A DNA stretch of 64,000 bases from CAVZYN01 sp963779515 (GTDB taxonomy: Bacteria > Pseudomonadota > Alphaproteobacteria > Rhizobiales > Hyphomicrobiaceae): NCBI GenBank assembly GCA_963779515.1, contig CAVZYN010000017.1:62001-126000 (forward strand), written 5' to 3'. The position numbers and the translations under genes are program-made. This document shows, piece after piece, positions 9,116 to 18,238 of the stretch. Numbering within the stretch: position 1 is the first letter of the stretch; the number at the start of each line of letters is the position of its first letter. The notes beneath the pieces are model-generated. The model ran no database searches. It was not told the origin of the DNA and saw only the letters and a list, made by a program, of their open reading frames with translations.

Positions 9116-10849
9116 TTGCAACAGGACCGATCGCGATCCAACCGCACCAAGAGCCGCGATCTCGCCATGGCTCTCAAAGGGTTCCGTGGCGCAGCCTTCC
9201 GGATGTTCTTCATTTCCGGCGTGATCAATCTGCTCGCGCTGACTGGCTCATTCTACATGCTGCAGGTTTACGATCGCGTTCTGACTAGCCACAGCATACC
9301 GACGCTGATCGCCCTTTCGGTGCTGGCGATCGCGCTATTCGCATTGCAGGGGCTCCTCGATGTGCTGCGGAGTCAGGCCTCAGGCCGTATCGCGACTCTG
9401 TTCGATCGGCGTGTGGCCGGTCTCGTTCAGAAGCTCGTTGTCCGCCAACCGATGCTGGGCATGTCGCGCGCCGACGCCCAGCAACCTATGCGAGATGTCG
9501 ACATCATCCGTGGCTTTCTCGCGAGTCCAGGCCCAACAGCATTCCTCGATCTACCCTGGATGCCTCTCTATCTGGCGTTCGTCTTCCTGCTCCATCCCCT
9601 GCTGGGCTTGATGTGCTTCGGCGGCATGGTCCTGCTCGTCGGCTTGACCTACATGACTGAGCGACTGACGAAAGGCGTGACAATCGCAGCGACGCGGGCC
9701 GATTCGAGCAGGCGTGTGATCGCGGATGCCAATGCTCGAAACTCCGAAGCCTTACAAGCAATGGGTTTTGCAGATCGAGCCGTGAGGCGCTTCGAACATG
9801 CAAATCTCCAGTTCCTCACCTTGCAAACCAGAGCCAGCGACATTATCGCCAATCTGACCGGCGTATCGAAGGTGCTGCGTTTCTTCTTGCAATCTGCAAT
9901 CTTGGGGCTTGGGGCCTATCTCACGATCCGCGGGGAAGTCACCGCAGGTGCGATCATCGCGGCATCAATCACGACCTCACGCGCGCTGGCGCCAGTCGAG
10001 CAGACAATTGCTCACTGGCGCGGATTCGTTGGTGCAAGACAAAGCTATAGCCGACTTGGTCAAGCACTCGGCTTCTTTGCAAGCGAACTTGAGCCCCTCG
10101 CGCTTCCGGCGCCGACACAAAGCCTTAGCGTCCAGGATGTAGCTGTCGTCGTACCCGGTACTGAGCGGGCGGTGCTGCTCGATGTCAGCTTCGAGTTGGA
10201 GCGCGGTACTGCGCTCGCAATCATCGGACCCAGCGCGGCTGGCAAGTCCTCGCTGGCACGTGCGATCACAGGTCTCTGGCCGCTGGTTCGCGGCTCAATC
10301 CGACTTGACGGCGCCGAGCTTACCCGCTGGGCACCTGATGCCCTTGGGCAATACATCGGATATGTGCCGCAGGATGTGACGCTGTTCGAGGGAACCATCG
10401 CTGACAACATCGGCCGCCTCGAGGACGAGAGGGACAGCCGCGCTATCATTGCAGCGGCCAAAGCATCTGGCATTCACGAGATGGTACTTCGCCTTCCGGA
10501 GGGGTACGAGACGAATGTCGGGCCTGACGGATGCGCACTTTCGGCCGGGCAGCGCCAGCGCGTCGCCCTCGCGCGTGCCCTGTTCCGCGATCCCTTCCTG
10601 GTTGTGTTGGATGAGCCAAACTCAAACTTGGATGCGGAAGGTGAGGCGTCACTCACCGCCGCCATCCAATCGGTGCGCAATCGTGGCGGTATCGTCATCG
10701 TCATAGCCCATCGTCCGAGCGCGCTCGCAGCCGTCGACAAAGTGGCAATGATCAATGGCGGACGATTGAACGCGCTTGGCCCAAAGGACGACGTCCTTAG
10801 AAACGTCTTGCTGCAGCCAGTGCGTACCAGTGTCCAGTCGATGTCCTAG
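9116..10849 (+). CDS. Type I secretion ABC transporter, permease/ATPase (PrtD/HlyB-like)
   Basis: This 577-residue half-transporter has six membrane helices (about residues 30-300) followed by an ATPase domain. The ATPase carries Walker A GPSAAGKSS, Q-loop YVPQDVTLFEG, signature LSAGQRQR, Walker B LVVLDEPN and H-loop IAHR. It lacks the N-terminal C39-like domain of HlyB and has the size of PrtD/AprD/HasD, which export RTX enzymes. The start is a TTG at 9116, 12 bases after the RTX stop; an ATG at 9167 is the alternative. It is coupled to the adaptor gene downstream. No TolC-like outer-membrane gene is in the window, so one must be supplied from elsewhere. Confidence 0.93.
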   Translation: MQQDRSRSNRTKSRDLAMALKGFRGAAFRMFFISGVINLLALTGSFYMLQVYDRVLTSHSIPTLIALSVLAIALFALQGLLDVLRSQASGRIATLFDRRVAGLVQKLVVRQPMLGMSRADAQQPMRDVDIIRGFLASPGPTAFLDLPWMPLYLAFVFLLHPLLGLMCFGGMVLLVGLTYMTERLTKGVTIAATRADSSRRVIADANARNSEALQAMGFADRAVRRFEHANLQFLTLQTRASDIIANLTGVSKVLRFFLQSAILGLGAYLTIRGEVTAGAIIAASITTSRALAPVEQTIAHWRGFVGARQSYSRLGQALGFFASELEPLALPAPTQSLSVQDVAVVVPGTERAVLLDVSFELERGTALAIIGPSAAGKSSLARAITGLWPLVRGSIRLDGAELTRWAPDALGQYIGYVPQDVTLFEGTIADNIGRLEDERDSRAIIAAAKASGIHEMVLRLPEGYETNVGPDGCALSAGQRQRVALARALFRDPFLVVLDEPNSNLDAEGEASLTAAIQSVRNRGGIVIVIAHRPSALAAVDKVAMINGGRLNALGPKDDVLRNVLLQPVRTSVQSMS

Positions 10850-10866
10850 TGCGTGAGGGTCCCGTA

Positions 10867-12219
10867 ATGACGTCAGTTGCCCCACGTTTCGACAATCGCC
10901 GGAAAGCTTGGCCTGGAGCGGAAACCCAACTGCTTGGAGGCGACTTTGGTTTGCGGCGCCGCCTGTCGGTGGGCGTCTTCACGGCAGGCATTGTTGTCCT
11001 CGTAATCTTCGCCTGGGGCGGTTTTGCGCAACTGTCCGGCGCGGTCGTCGCTTCTGGCAGCATTGTTAGCGACCGCAACAACAAGAAGGTGCAACATCCG
11101 CAGGGCGGCGTGATCAGCGAGATTCGCGTCAAGAATGGTGACCGCGTGGTCACCGGTGATCTGTTGATCCGGCTCGATGATACGCAGGCGCGGGCCACTT
11201 TCGCGATCATCTCGACCCAGCTTGTCGAGTGGCAAGGGCGCAACGCGAGACTCGCTGCCGAACGGGATAATTCAGAGCGTATCTCGTTCCCGCCGGGGTT
11301 CGACGCGTATGGTGCGGAGGCCGCACGCGTTGCGGCAGGTGAGCAACGGCTGTTTGAAGCCCGAAAGCAGTCAACAAAGGGCAGGAAGGAGCAACTTGCC
11401 GAGCGGATCAAGCAGAGCGGAGAGGAAATCAAGGGGCTGGTTGTGCAGCGGACGGCAAAGCTTCGCGAGCTGGCGCTGATCCACGAAGAACTTGCGAGGA
11501 TGATAGATCTGCAGAAGCGCAACTTGTTGCCTGTTACTCGGGTGTTGAGCATGCAGCGGGACGAGGCGCGGATTGACGGCGAGAATGGTGTACTGCTCGC
11601 CCAGATCGCCAGGCTCGGCAGTCAAATTGCAGAAATGCAGCTGCAGATCATCGGGATCGATCAGGACCGGTTCTCAGATGCACAGAAGGAGCTGCGTGAC
11701 GTGGAAGCGCGGCTGGCCGAACTTCAGGAAAAAAAAGTTACAGCCAACGACCAGCTCCGGCGCGTCGACCTACGATCTCCGATAGATGGCGTGGTTCATG
11801 AACTCAATGTCCATACGGTCGGCGGCGTTATTGGCCCTGCCGACCAACTCATGTTCATCGTTCCGAGCGACGATGCCTTAAGCATCGAGGTTCGCGTTCC
11901 TGTAGCGGAAATCGATCGGATCGCAATCGGGCAGAGGAGCGTGCTGCGCTTCCCCGCATTCAATCAGCGCACCACGCCAGAAGTAAAGGGAACGGTCACG
12001 CGACTTTCTCCCGATATCAGCCGGGATTCTCAATCAGGGCAGCCTTTCTACACGGCTCGTGTCACGCCTGATGGCGATATCTCCGATCTGCTGCAGGGCC
12101 AGGCTTTGATTCCGGGAATGCCCGTCGAGAGCTTTATCGAGACCACCCCGCGTACTGCCCTGTCCTATCTGGTCAAGCCGTTTACCGATCAACTCAACCG
12201 CGCCTTCCGCGAGCGATGA
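10867..12219 (+). CDS. Type I secretion periplasmic adaptor (HlyD/PrtE family)
   Basis: This 450-residue membrane fusion protein has one N-terminal helix (about residues 39-60), a biotinyl-lipoyl-like half (ASGSIVSDRNNKKVQHPQGG), a long alpha-helical coiled coil to about residue 290, the second lipoyl half (VDLRSPIDGVVHELNVHTVGG), and a beta-barrel ending IPGMPVESFIET. The ATG at 10867 has GAGGG six bases upstream. It bridges the inner-membrane ATPase and an outer-membrane TolC-type channel, and is dedicated by position to the RTX protein encoded two genes upstream. Confidence 0.93.
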   Translation: MTSVAPRFDNRRKAWPGAETQLLGGDFGLRRRLSVGVFTAGIVVLVIFAWGGFAQLSGAVVASGSIVSDRNNKKVQHPQGGVISEIRVKNGDRVVTGDLLIRLDDTQARATFAIISTQLVEWQGRNARLAAERDNSERISFPPGFDAYGAEAARVAAGEQRLFEARKQSTKGRKEQLAERIKQSGEEIKGLVVQRTAKLRELALIHEELARMIDLQKRNLLPVTRVLSMQRDEARIDGENGVLLAQIARLGSQIAEMQLQIIGIDQDRFSDAQKELRDVEARLAELQEKKVTANDQLRRVDLRSPIDGVVHELNVHTVGGVIGPADQLMFIVPSDDALSIEVRVPVAEIDRIAIGQRSVLRFPAFNQRTTPEVKGTVTRLSPDISRDSQSGQPFYTARVTPDGDISDLLQGQALIPGMPVESFIETTPRTALSYLVKPFTDQLNRAFRER

Positions 12220-12535
12220 GTCCCGAGCCGGAATAAGAGGGCGGCACGGCCACAACCACAAAACCGGTTTCATCGCGCTCCTTCATGAAACCATGACGCA
12301 CTGCATGAGGCTCTTCGTCGAAAGCACCCGGTTCACTTGGTTCATTCGCGACGTCAGTGGGACAGACTCCAGCATATCGCGCTTGGCGCACCGGGCGGTC
12401 AACGCGAGCGATGACTGCGAGCAAGAAACTCTGATGTGCAGCAGGGCATTTCGATGGACTCATTGGCGGAGCGGTTGTCATTGGAGCTGAACGGTCGCCC
12501 GAGTGCGACACGCTCTTGCAACGAGTGTCCTGGCC
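12220..12535. other. Spacer between the type I secretion genes and the Pel-like locus
   Basis: No supported coding sequence. I see no clear stem-loop terminator after the adaptor gene. The spacing is long enough for a separate promoter for the polysaccharide genes. No convincing -35/-10 pair was identified by eye. Confidence 0.5.
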
Positions 12536-14497
12536 ATGATCGACACAAGAGGGGCGGCATTTACAGTTGTGAATTTCTGCACTAGGCGCGACCGTCGCCC
12601 GCAGCTCCGCTTGCTAACGGTCGCACTGGTCGCGGCTCTAGCCACATGGGGCAACATCATTGCGCCGCCTGCTCGGGCTGGCGTTCCGGTCAAGCGCGAG
12701 ATTCTTGCGCTCTACGACGGCACGCGTGAGGGCAGCATCAGTTCGACGCGAATTCACCGCTTTGCCGAGATGCCGCTAAACCATCTTGGTTTTATCCTGC
12801 GGTACCACGACGTTCGCACACCGCTGCCTAGTTTGACCGATGTCGAACGCTACAGAGGGGTCCTCAGTTGGTTTGCCGGCCCGATCCCGGATGGCCATAC
12901 CTATCTCACTTGGATGGGCCAAATCTCCAGGATAGGACCGCGCATCGTTGTACTGGGGGATGTCGGCGTTTCGGTCACTTCTCATAATCTGCGGCTCGTC
13001 AATTACTTCCTTGGAGCACTCGGACTGCGCCATGCTGGTGACTACATCATGCCGACACGCGGCACGCGTGTCATCCGGAAGGACGAGGAGCTGATTGAGT
13101 TCGAGTGCAAGCTCGATCCGGTCCTTCCTGGCTATCCGATCATCGACATCGTTGGGGCGAATGTCAGGGTCGGTTTGGCGCTTGAAGCTTCGCCGCACGA
13201 GGGGCGGTTATCGACGAGTCTTGTGACGGTCAACGATAAAGGCGCCTATGCAGCCTTCAACTATGAATTCTGTCATCAGCGGGCCCCGACGCATCGCGGC
13301 CGGTGGTTCGTCAACCCATTCTCATTCTTCGAAATCGCTTTCGGCGCCCATCGATTTCCAATTCCAGATACGACCACGGTATCTGGCCGCCGACTGTATT
13401 TTGGCCAGCTGCATAGCGAGGGGTGGACCAACCAAACCGAGATCGAGCGTTATAAGCGGACCAATGCGATTGCGTCCGAGGTAATCCTGACCGAGTTGCT
13501 TGAGCCCTACTTTGACCTGCCTATGACGATAGATCTGCGGGACCTGGACGTGGAGAGGCCCGCCAGAAAAGCCGAGAAGGCACGTGCGATCGCGCAACGC
13601 ATCCTCGCACTTCCCCACGTTGATCGGCCTGGCCGGAACAGCATCGGGACCATCGTCTCTCGTTTCGATTCGTGGTTCCCATCGATCTCCAGTCTTTCCG
13701 CATTGGCGACGCCTGGACCAGCAAAGGTATTCTACACCGCAACAGGTGATGAAACCGCGTACGCCGAGGCTGGCCAGCGCGCATTGATTGCGTTCCATAG
13801 CCTCAGTGAGACGCTGGCAAAGACAGAGGCGCCGCGCCGGCTCAAGGGGTTCAATCTCAACTACCATGTCTTTGCGGGGCAGCATGCGGCGTTGCTCCAA
13901 GCCGTTAGGGAGCATCTAGTGGCGGCCCGGACCGCGAAACTTGCTCCAGTGTCGGCAAACGCTTACGCGGAAATTGCCGCGGGATTCTTCACTGCCGCAA
14001 TCGAGCAGATCGGGAGTTCAAGCTGGCGGATCAGCAATCGCGGCATGCTGCAGACCATTCGCTTCGATACCGCCGAGGAGCTAGAAGTTGATTTCCAAGC
14101 AAGCGTCGGTGTGATTGGCCAAACGCGCCATGGCAGAGCTCTCTACGCCGCTCTCGATGAATCGGTTGAGTCCGTGTCTCTGGTCCTGCGATCACTGCAT
14201 TCGCTTGGCAGTCACCACAGGGGCATGGCTTTGGTCGACAGTCGCTGGCGCATTCGCAACTTCATCCGCAATGAATGCCTGCTGAGTTTCGACGCAATGG
14301 GCTACGGCCAAGGCGAGTTCACTTGGTCTGGCGCTGTGCCAACACGCTACGAGATCGCTGCCAGCCGCCAAGGCCTTGAGTTGTGGCGCGACTTTGCTAT
14401 TGCCGGTGTCGACGGTCGCCTTTCCTTTGTCGTCCCTGTCGCGGCAATTGATCCCGTGACCATCGAGGTGAGTTGCAGTGGAGCGAGGACGCCCTGA
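12536..14497 (+). CDS. pelA: PelA-like protein with degenerate deacetylase domain
   Basis: The protein has about 653 residues, an N-terminal signal segment (LRLLTVALVAALATWG) and then a region very like the middle part of PelA (ALYDGTREGS...RIHRFAEMPLNHLGF.LRYHD). It lacks the N-terminal glycoside hydrolase domain, which is encoded separately at 22730. Where PelA deacetylases carry the Asp-Gly-Asp motif, this protein reads FGQLHSEGW, and where the HxxxH metal motif follows the conserved LP.V, it reads LPHVDRPGRNSIG. The catalytic Asp and both His ligands therefore seem lost; this comparison is from memory of the family. A structural or binding role in the periplasm is likely. The start is uncertain: ATG 12536 or GTG 12503. 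Its stop overlaps the next start. Confidence 0.75.
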   Translation: MIDTRGAAFTVVNFCTRRDRRPQLRLLTVALVAALATWGNIIAPPARAGVPVKREILALYDGTREGSISSTRIHRFAEMPLNHLGFILRYHDVRTPLPSLTDVERYRGVLSWFAGPIPDGHTYLTWMGQISRIGPRIVVLGDVGVSVTSHNLRLVNYFLGALGLRHAGDYIMPTRGTRVIRKDEELIEFECKLDPVLPGYPIIDIVGANVRVGLALEASPHEGRLSTSLVTVNDKGAYAAFNYEFCHQRAPTHRGRWFVNPFSFFEIAFGAHRFPIPDTTTVSGRRLYFGQLHSEGWTNQTEIERYKRTNAIASEVILTELLEPYFDLPMTIDLRDLDVERPARKAEKARAIAQRILALPHVDRPGRNSIGTIVSRFDSWFPSISSLSALATPGPAKVFYTATGDETAYAEAGQRALIAFHSLSETLAKTEAPRRLKGFNLNYHVFAGQHAALLQAVREHLVAARTAKLAPVSANAYAEIAAGFFTAAIEQIGSSSWRISNRGMLQTIRFDTAEELEVDFQASVGVIGQTRHGRALYAALDESVESVSLVLRSLHSLGSHHRGMALVDSRWRIRNFIRNECLLSFDAMGYGQGEFTWSGAVPTRYEIAASRQGLELWRDFAIAGVDGRLSFVVPVAAIDPVTIEVSCSGARTP

Positions 14498-15855
14498 TGC
14501 GACGCCACATTGTGCTGATTGTCGTTGTCGGCATTGCCGTTTTGGTCGCGGGTTACCTGCTGGTTCCGCGTCTCGAAGAGCACGTGACGATGCTCACGCG
14601 TGATGGCTTGTACGACACGGCCGCGCGAGAACTTTCGGCGTTGCGTGAGTCAGGCGACCGTCGACCGCCGATTCTAATGCAAATCCATCTGCTGCATGAA
14701 AGGCAGGGTGACAGGGTTAGAGCTCTCAAGGCGCTCGAAGACTACGTCGCCGTGCGGCCCCGTGACATATCGGCTCTTGAGAAAAGGGCCGAGCTTCTGC
14801 TCCAAGCCGGCCAACTCGAACGATACCTCGAGGCATTGTCAGATCTGGTCGCGATGAGGCCGAGTTCCGACCGGCTAAACCTGTTGCTTGCGCTGTATCG
14901 ACTGCACGGACGGTTCGATGCCGAACTGACTCTGATGCGGGCACATGCGGGAAGCAAGTATTTGGGACACAGTCAGCTTGAGCGATTCGGCGCGATATTG
15001 GCCGAACGCGGCGATTGGGCAGCGGCGGAACGGTGGCTGGAGCGGGCCAATCAGATTGCCCCGCCGAATGACAGCTCCGGCAGGTTGCTGCTGTTCGATG
15101 TGCTGGTCCAGCGAGGCCGCGCCGCAGTTGCCTTTCGGCTGGCGCGCCATTGGATTCCAGAATGGCGAAGCGCCTATCTTTCGGCAAAACTGATACTCAG
15201 AATGGCGCAAGCCGGTCTCGATGCGGAAGCCGCAGCACTCGCACAGCTGTGCTTGGACGTGATGCCGGACGCCACATTCGACATTGTGGGAGTCCTGACA
15301 AGTCGAGGCCATGCGACTGTTTCGCAACAGATGCTTGCACATTGGTCCGCCCGCACCGCCAAGCCATCGGGAGATCAGCTGCGAAGTTATGTCTACGCGT
15401 CTGTCCGGGCCGGCAATTCCCAGAGGCCGTTTCTGAAATTGGCGCAGCTCGTGCGAAACGGAGCGGCTCCGGTCATGCAGGCCCGGCTGGCTGAAGAGTT
15501 GGCTTATGCGTACGGATTTGCTGCGCTTGCGCCGCTCAGGTCTCTGCTCTCTACAGACGTACTTGCAACCCGGCCATTGTTTTCAGCGGAGCTCGCCATT
15601 TTCGAGGGCAGCCCGCACTTGGCGCGCTGGCTCGTGATCAAGCTGGACCCTACCAATCTGTCTCCGGAAGAGCGGTTGGCGTGGCTCATGATCTTGCGGA
15701 AGGTCGAGCCGAGGCGCGAGGTGTTCGACCGGCTCGCTCGCTTGTGGGTTGATAAGCGCCTGCCACTGGAATTCCAGCGCATTTTGATGGATGAGGCCCG
15801 GCAATTGGGCGAGGTGCGCTTTCATGATGCCGTATGGGCTTCCATGAGCCAGTGA
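14497..15855 (+). CDS. PelB-like TPR protein without the beta-barrel
   Basis: The protein has 452 residues: one N-terminal membrane helix (HIVLIVVVGIAVLVAGYLLV), then helix-turn-helix repeats of TPR type through to the C terminus (for example RVRALKALEDYVAVRPRDISALEKRAELLLQ and GDWAAAERWLERANQIAP). In Pseudomonas, PelB is about 1190 residues, with a TPR scaffold that binds PelA followed by an outer-membrane porin; here only the scaffold is present. The ATG overlaps the PelA stop (TGATG) with GAGG upstream. A tethered periplasmic scaffold holding the PelA-like protein is the likely role. Sequence identity to PelB is weak, so the name is based on position and architecture. Confidence 0.65.
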   Translation: MRRHIVLIVVVGIAVLVAGYLLVPRLEEHVTMLTRDGLYDTAARELSALRESGDRRPPILMQIHLLHERQGDRVRALKALEDYVAVRPRDISALEKRAELLLQAGQLERYLEALSDLVAMRPSSDRLNLLLALYRLHGRFDAELTLMRAHAGSKYLGHSQLERFGAILAERGDWAAAERWLERANQIAPPNDSSGRLLLFDVLVQRGRAAVAFRLARHWIPEWRSAYLSAKLILRMAQAGLDAEAAALAQLCLDVMPDATFDIVGVLTSRGHATVSQQMLAHWSARTAKPSGDQLRSYVYASVRAGNSQRPFLKLAQLVRNGAAPVMQARLAEELAYAYGFAALAPLRSLLSTDVLATRPLFSAELAIFEGSPHLARWLVIKLDPTNLSPEERLAWLMILRKVEPRREVFDRLARLWVDKRLPLEFQRILMDEARQLGEVRFHDAVWASMSQ

Positions 15856-15974
15856 GCTCGACAATCGGTTCTACAAACAATGGACGGCCGTGGTCCCAAC
15901 TCTGATGAGAGTCAGGCATATCGAATAGCTTCGCCCAGAGGCTCTAACTAGACTTTCTGGAGGTAGGCCAATGT

Positions 15975-17165
15975 GTGAGGTTAGTCGTCGTGTCGTACTC
16001 GCTGCAACCACGTAAGTTCATTTCGCCGGCACGTTTTCAGTCTGTACATGTCATGCAAGACGCGCCTTGGGCGTTCGAGCTCTTCTTTCTATTCTCGCTA
16101 CTTCTTTTATTGGAGTTCGTGCTGCCCGGATCGGTGCGTTTGGCGTCGATGACTCCACATCCTTTCTGGCTTCCGGTGATACTGCTGAGCGTCCAATATG
16201 GCACTGGCGGTGGTTTGGCTGCCGCTCTGACGGCCATTGGAATCAGCTGGGTGATCGGTTGGCCTGACCAAGCTGGTGGCGAGGACTTCTACGATTATGC
16301 CCGTCGCATCTGGGGTCAGCCGATGCTATGGCTTGGTGCATCGATCATCCTTGGCGGATTGCGCTCGCAGCACTTGTACACGCTCGATGTATTGCGCAAT
16401 GAGCTCGCCGATGCCGATGAGCAGCGGAAGCAGATCGGCGCATTGTGCACCACGCTCAACTCTCGTTGCGAACACCTTGAGCGCCGGATGGTCTGCGAAC
16501 GCGATCGTTCGATCGAGGCAGGGCTCGCCGTGCTTGCTGATGTGCGAAATTCTGAGCCAAAGAACTTGCCAGATGCGCTAGGCGCGGCGGTTGCATTGCT
16601 GCTGGGACAGGCGACCTATGCGGTTCTGCTTTACCGCGATGGACGGCTCAGTGAACGATCCGACTTCACACCAGCCGGTGATTTCGCCGGGAATGCTCCT
16701 GGGGTCACGAAGCTGCCGACCGTGCTTGAAGATGCACTGGTCCATGGCAAGCGATACTTGTCGATCATGCGCGAGGACGATGCTTGCCTGCTTTCCGGCA
16801 CCGCGTTGTTCGCTGCGCCAATTGTTTCTCCAGGAAGGGATCGCGTGCTCGGTGTATTTCTAATCCAGAGCATGGACGCCTCGCGCATCGGGCAAGATGT
16901 TGAACGCAGTTTTCACGCCGTTTGCCGTGAGCTGGCGCACGCAGTTGCACGAGAACTCGTGGTGATGAACTTTGCGCGCAACCGCAACCCAGTTCGAAAC
17001 GCGCAGGCTCGTTCGGGCAAGCAACTTCGCAACGGCTGGGCCACGAGAGAAGAACGCCTCGCTGGCGCGATTGAGCGTACTCCCATCGTTGAGCCTGTGG
17101 TGATTGGCGGAACGCGCCGCCGAGCCCAATCGCATGGCAACGCTGGGCCTGATGCCAGAGGATAA
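15975..17165 (+). CDS. pelD: PelD-like membrane protein with GAF domain, lacking the GGDEF c-di-GMP receptor domain
   Basis: This 396-residue protein has about four N-terminal membrane helices (residues 35-125), a coiled segment (LRNELADADEQRKQIGALC), then a GAF domain at about residues 185-330. Pseudomonas PelD continues with a degenerate GGDEF domain whose I-site binds c-di-GMP and switches on Pel synthesis; here only a basic tail of about 60 residues follows. The given start is GTG 15975. A better ribosome site (GGAGG, 7-base gap) precedes ATG 15971, whose frame stops at 16015 but joins this one if one C is removed from CC at 16008-16009; the true start is probably 15971. The role is membrane assembly of the synthase with PelE, F and G. 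Confidence 0.78.
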   Translation: MRLVVVSYSLQPRKFISPARFQSVHVMQDAPWAFELFFLFSLLLLLEFVLPGSVRLASMTPHPFWLPVILLSVQYGTGGGLAAALTAIGISWVIGWPDQAGGEDFYDYARRIWGQPMLWLGASIILGGLRSQHLYTLDVLRNELADADEQRKQIGALCTTLNSRCEHLERRMVCERDRSIEAGLAVLADVRNSEPKNLPDALGAAVALLLGQATYAVLLYRDGRLSERSDFTPAGDFAGNAPGVTKLPTVLEDALVHGKRYLSIMREDDACLLSGTALFAAPIVSPGRDRVLGVFLIQSMDASRIGQDVERSFHAVCRELAHAVARELVVMNFARNRNPVRNAQARSGKQLRNGWATREERLAGAIERTPIVEPVVIGGTRRRAQSHGNAGPDARG

Positions 17166-17180
17166 AGCAATCGGCTTGGG

Positions 17181-18224
17181 ATGGTCGTGATGCCGAAAAA
17201 ACCTGACGTTGTATCCGTTAGTCGCGTGTTCGGGCTGTTGGCTGCAGTCGAGTGCATGCTGTTCGCCGCGGCCGTGTCAGGCGGCATCGGGGTGTGGCTT
17301 GGTATCCTCGCACACGGAATGCTCGTGATGCTAACCGCGGACTGGCTGAGACGGCATCTCGCAGGGGACAGGGCTCTGGGGGCCATTGGAGTTCTTGCCA
17401 CCGGCATCGCCGGCCCATTGGGGGCGCTTTGCGTGATGCTGCTTGCGATCGCGGAGCAGCACGCACGGCCCTCGCATGAATTGCTGGCGGCCTGGTACAG
17501 GCGGGTCTCAGGTGATCATTCACCAGATCAGGCAGAACAGATCCACGAGGCGATTGTGACGGGTCGGGCAGCGCGGTCAGGCTCAGCTGAGTCTCGGCGT
17601 TTCGCAAAAATACTCGAGGCTGGAACGCTACCTGAGAAACAAGCTCTGCTCGCGGTTATCGGACTGAAGTATCACAATGACTATTTCCCAATTCTCGGGG
17701 CGGCGCTGCGACATCGCGATGCCTGCGTTCGCGCCCAGGCAGCGGCGGTTTTCGTAAAGCTCAAAGAGGAGTTCAAGAGCCGCCTTAAGTCTCACGTTGC
17801 ATTTCAATCGGTTGGCACTGGCCCCAACGATTCGGAAGAGTCCATCCGTCGCGTCCACGCGATCCTCTCGTGCACAGCATCCGGTTTCATCGAACCTGCC
17901 GTAGCCCGTGATGCGCATGCGGCCGCCAAGGCCCTTTGCACAAGGGCAATTCGTAACGGACAGGCGGCCGGTGCGACTGAGACACTGCGTTGCCGTGTGC
18001 TGGCTGCCGATGGCGAACACTTGGACGTGGTCAACATTCTTCAATCGCGTTTGCCAACAACACTCGATCCGGAGGCGCGGGTTCTGCTGGCGAACAGCAT
18101 GATTGCGCTAGGGCACCATCGTGGACTGCATGAACTCCTGAAACAGATGAATGTGGATATGGCTGGTCAAACAGGTCGAGCCGTTCGCTCGAGTTTGGCT
18201 GCCGCTGAACTGGCGCTTGGCTGA
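17181..18224 (+). CDS. pelE: PelE-like inner-membrane protein with helical repeats
   Basis: This 347-residue protein has two or three membrane helices in the first 100 residues (VFGLLAAVECMLFAAAVSGG; AIGVLATGIAGPLGALCVML), then a soluble helical region resembling TPR/HEAT repeats, including LPEKQALLAVIGLKYHND and LGAALRHRDACVRAQAAA. Size and layout match PelE, which links PelD to the glycosyltransferase PelF in the Pel synthase. It follows pelD by 15 bases and precedes pelF by 14. Identification depends strongly on gene order, since PelE sequences diverge quickly. Confidence 0.75.
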   Translation: MVVMPKKPDVVSVSRVFGLLAAVECMLFAAAVSGGIGVWLGILAHGMLVMLTADWLRRHLAGDRALGAIGVLATGIAGPLGALCVMLLAIAEQHARPSHELLAAWYRRVSGDHSPDQAEQIHEAIVTGRAARSGSAESRRFAKILEAGTLPEKQALLAVIGLKYHNDYFPILGAALRHRDACVRAQAAAVFVKLKEEFKSRLKSHVAFQSVGTGPNDSEESIRRVHAILSCTASGFIEPAVARDAHAAAKALCTRAIRNGQAAGATETLRCRVLAADGEHLDVVNILQSRLPTTLDPEARVLLANSMIALGHHRGLHELLKQMNVDMAGQTGRAVRSSLAAAELALG

Positions 18225-18238
18225 AGAAAGGGACGCTT

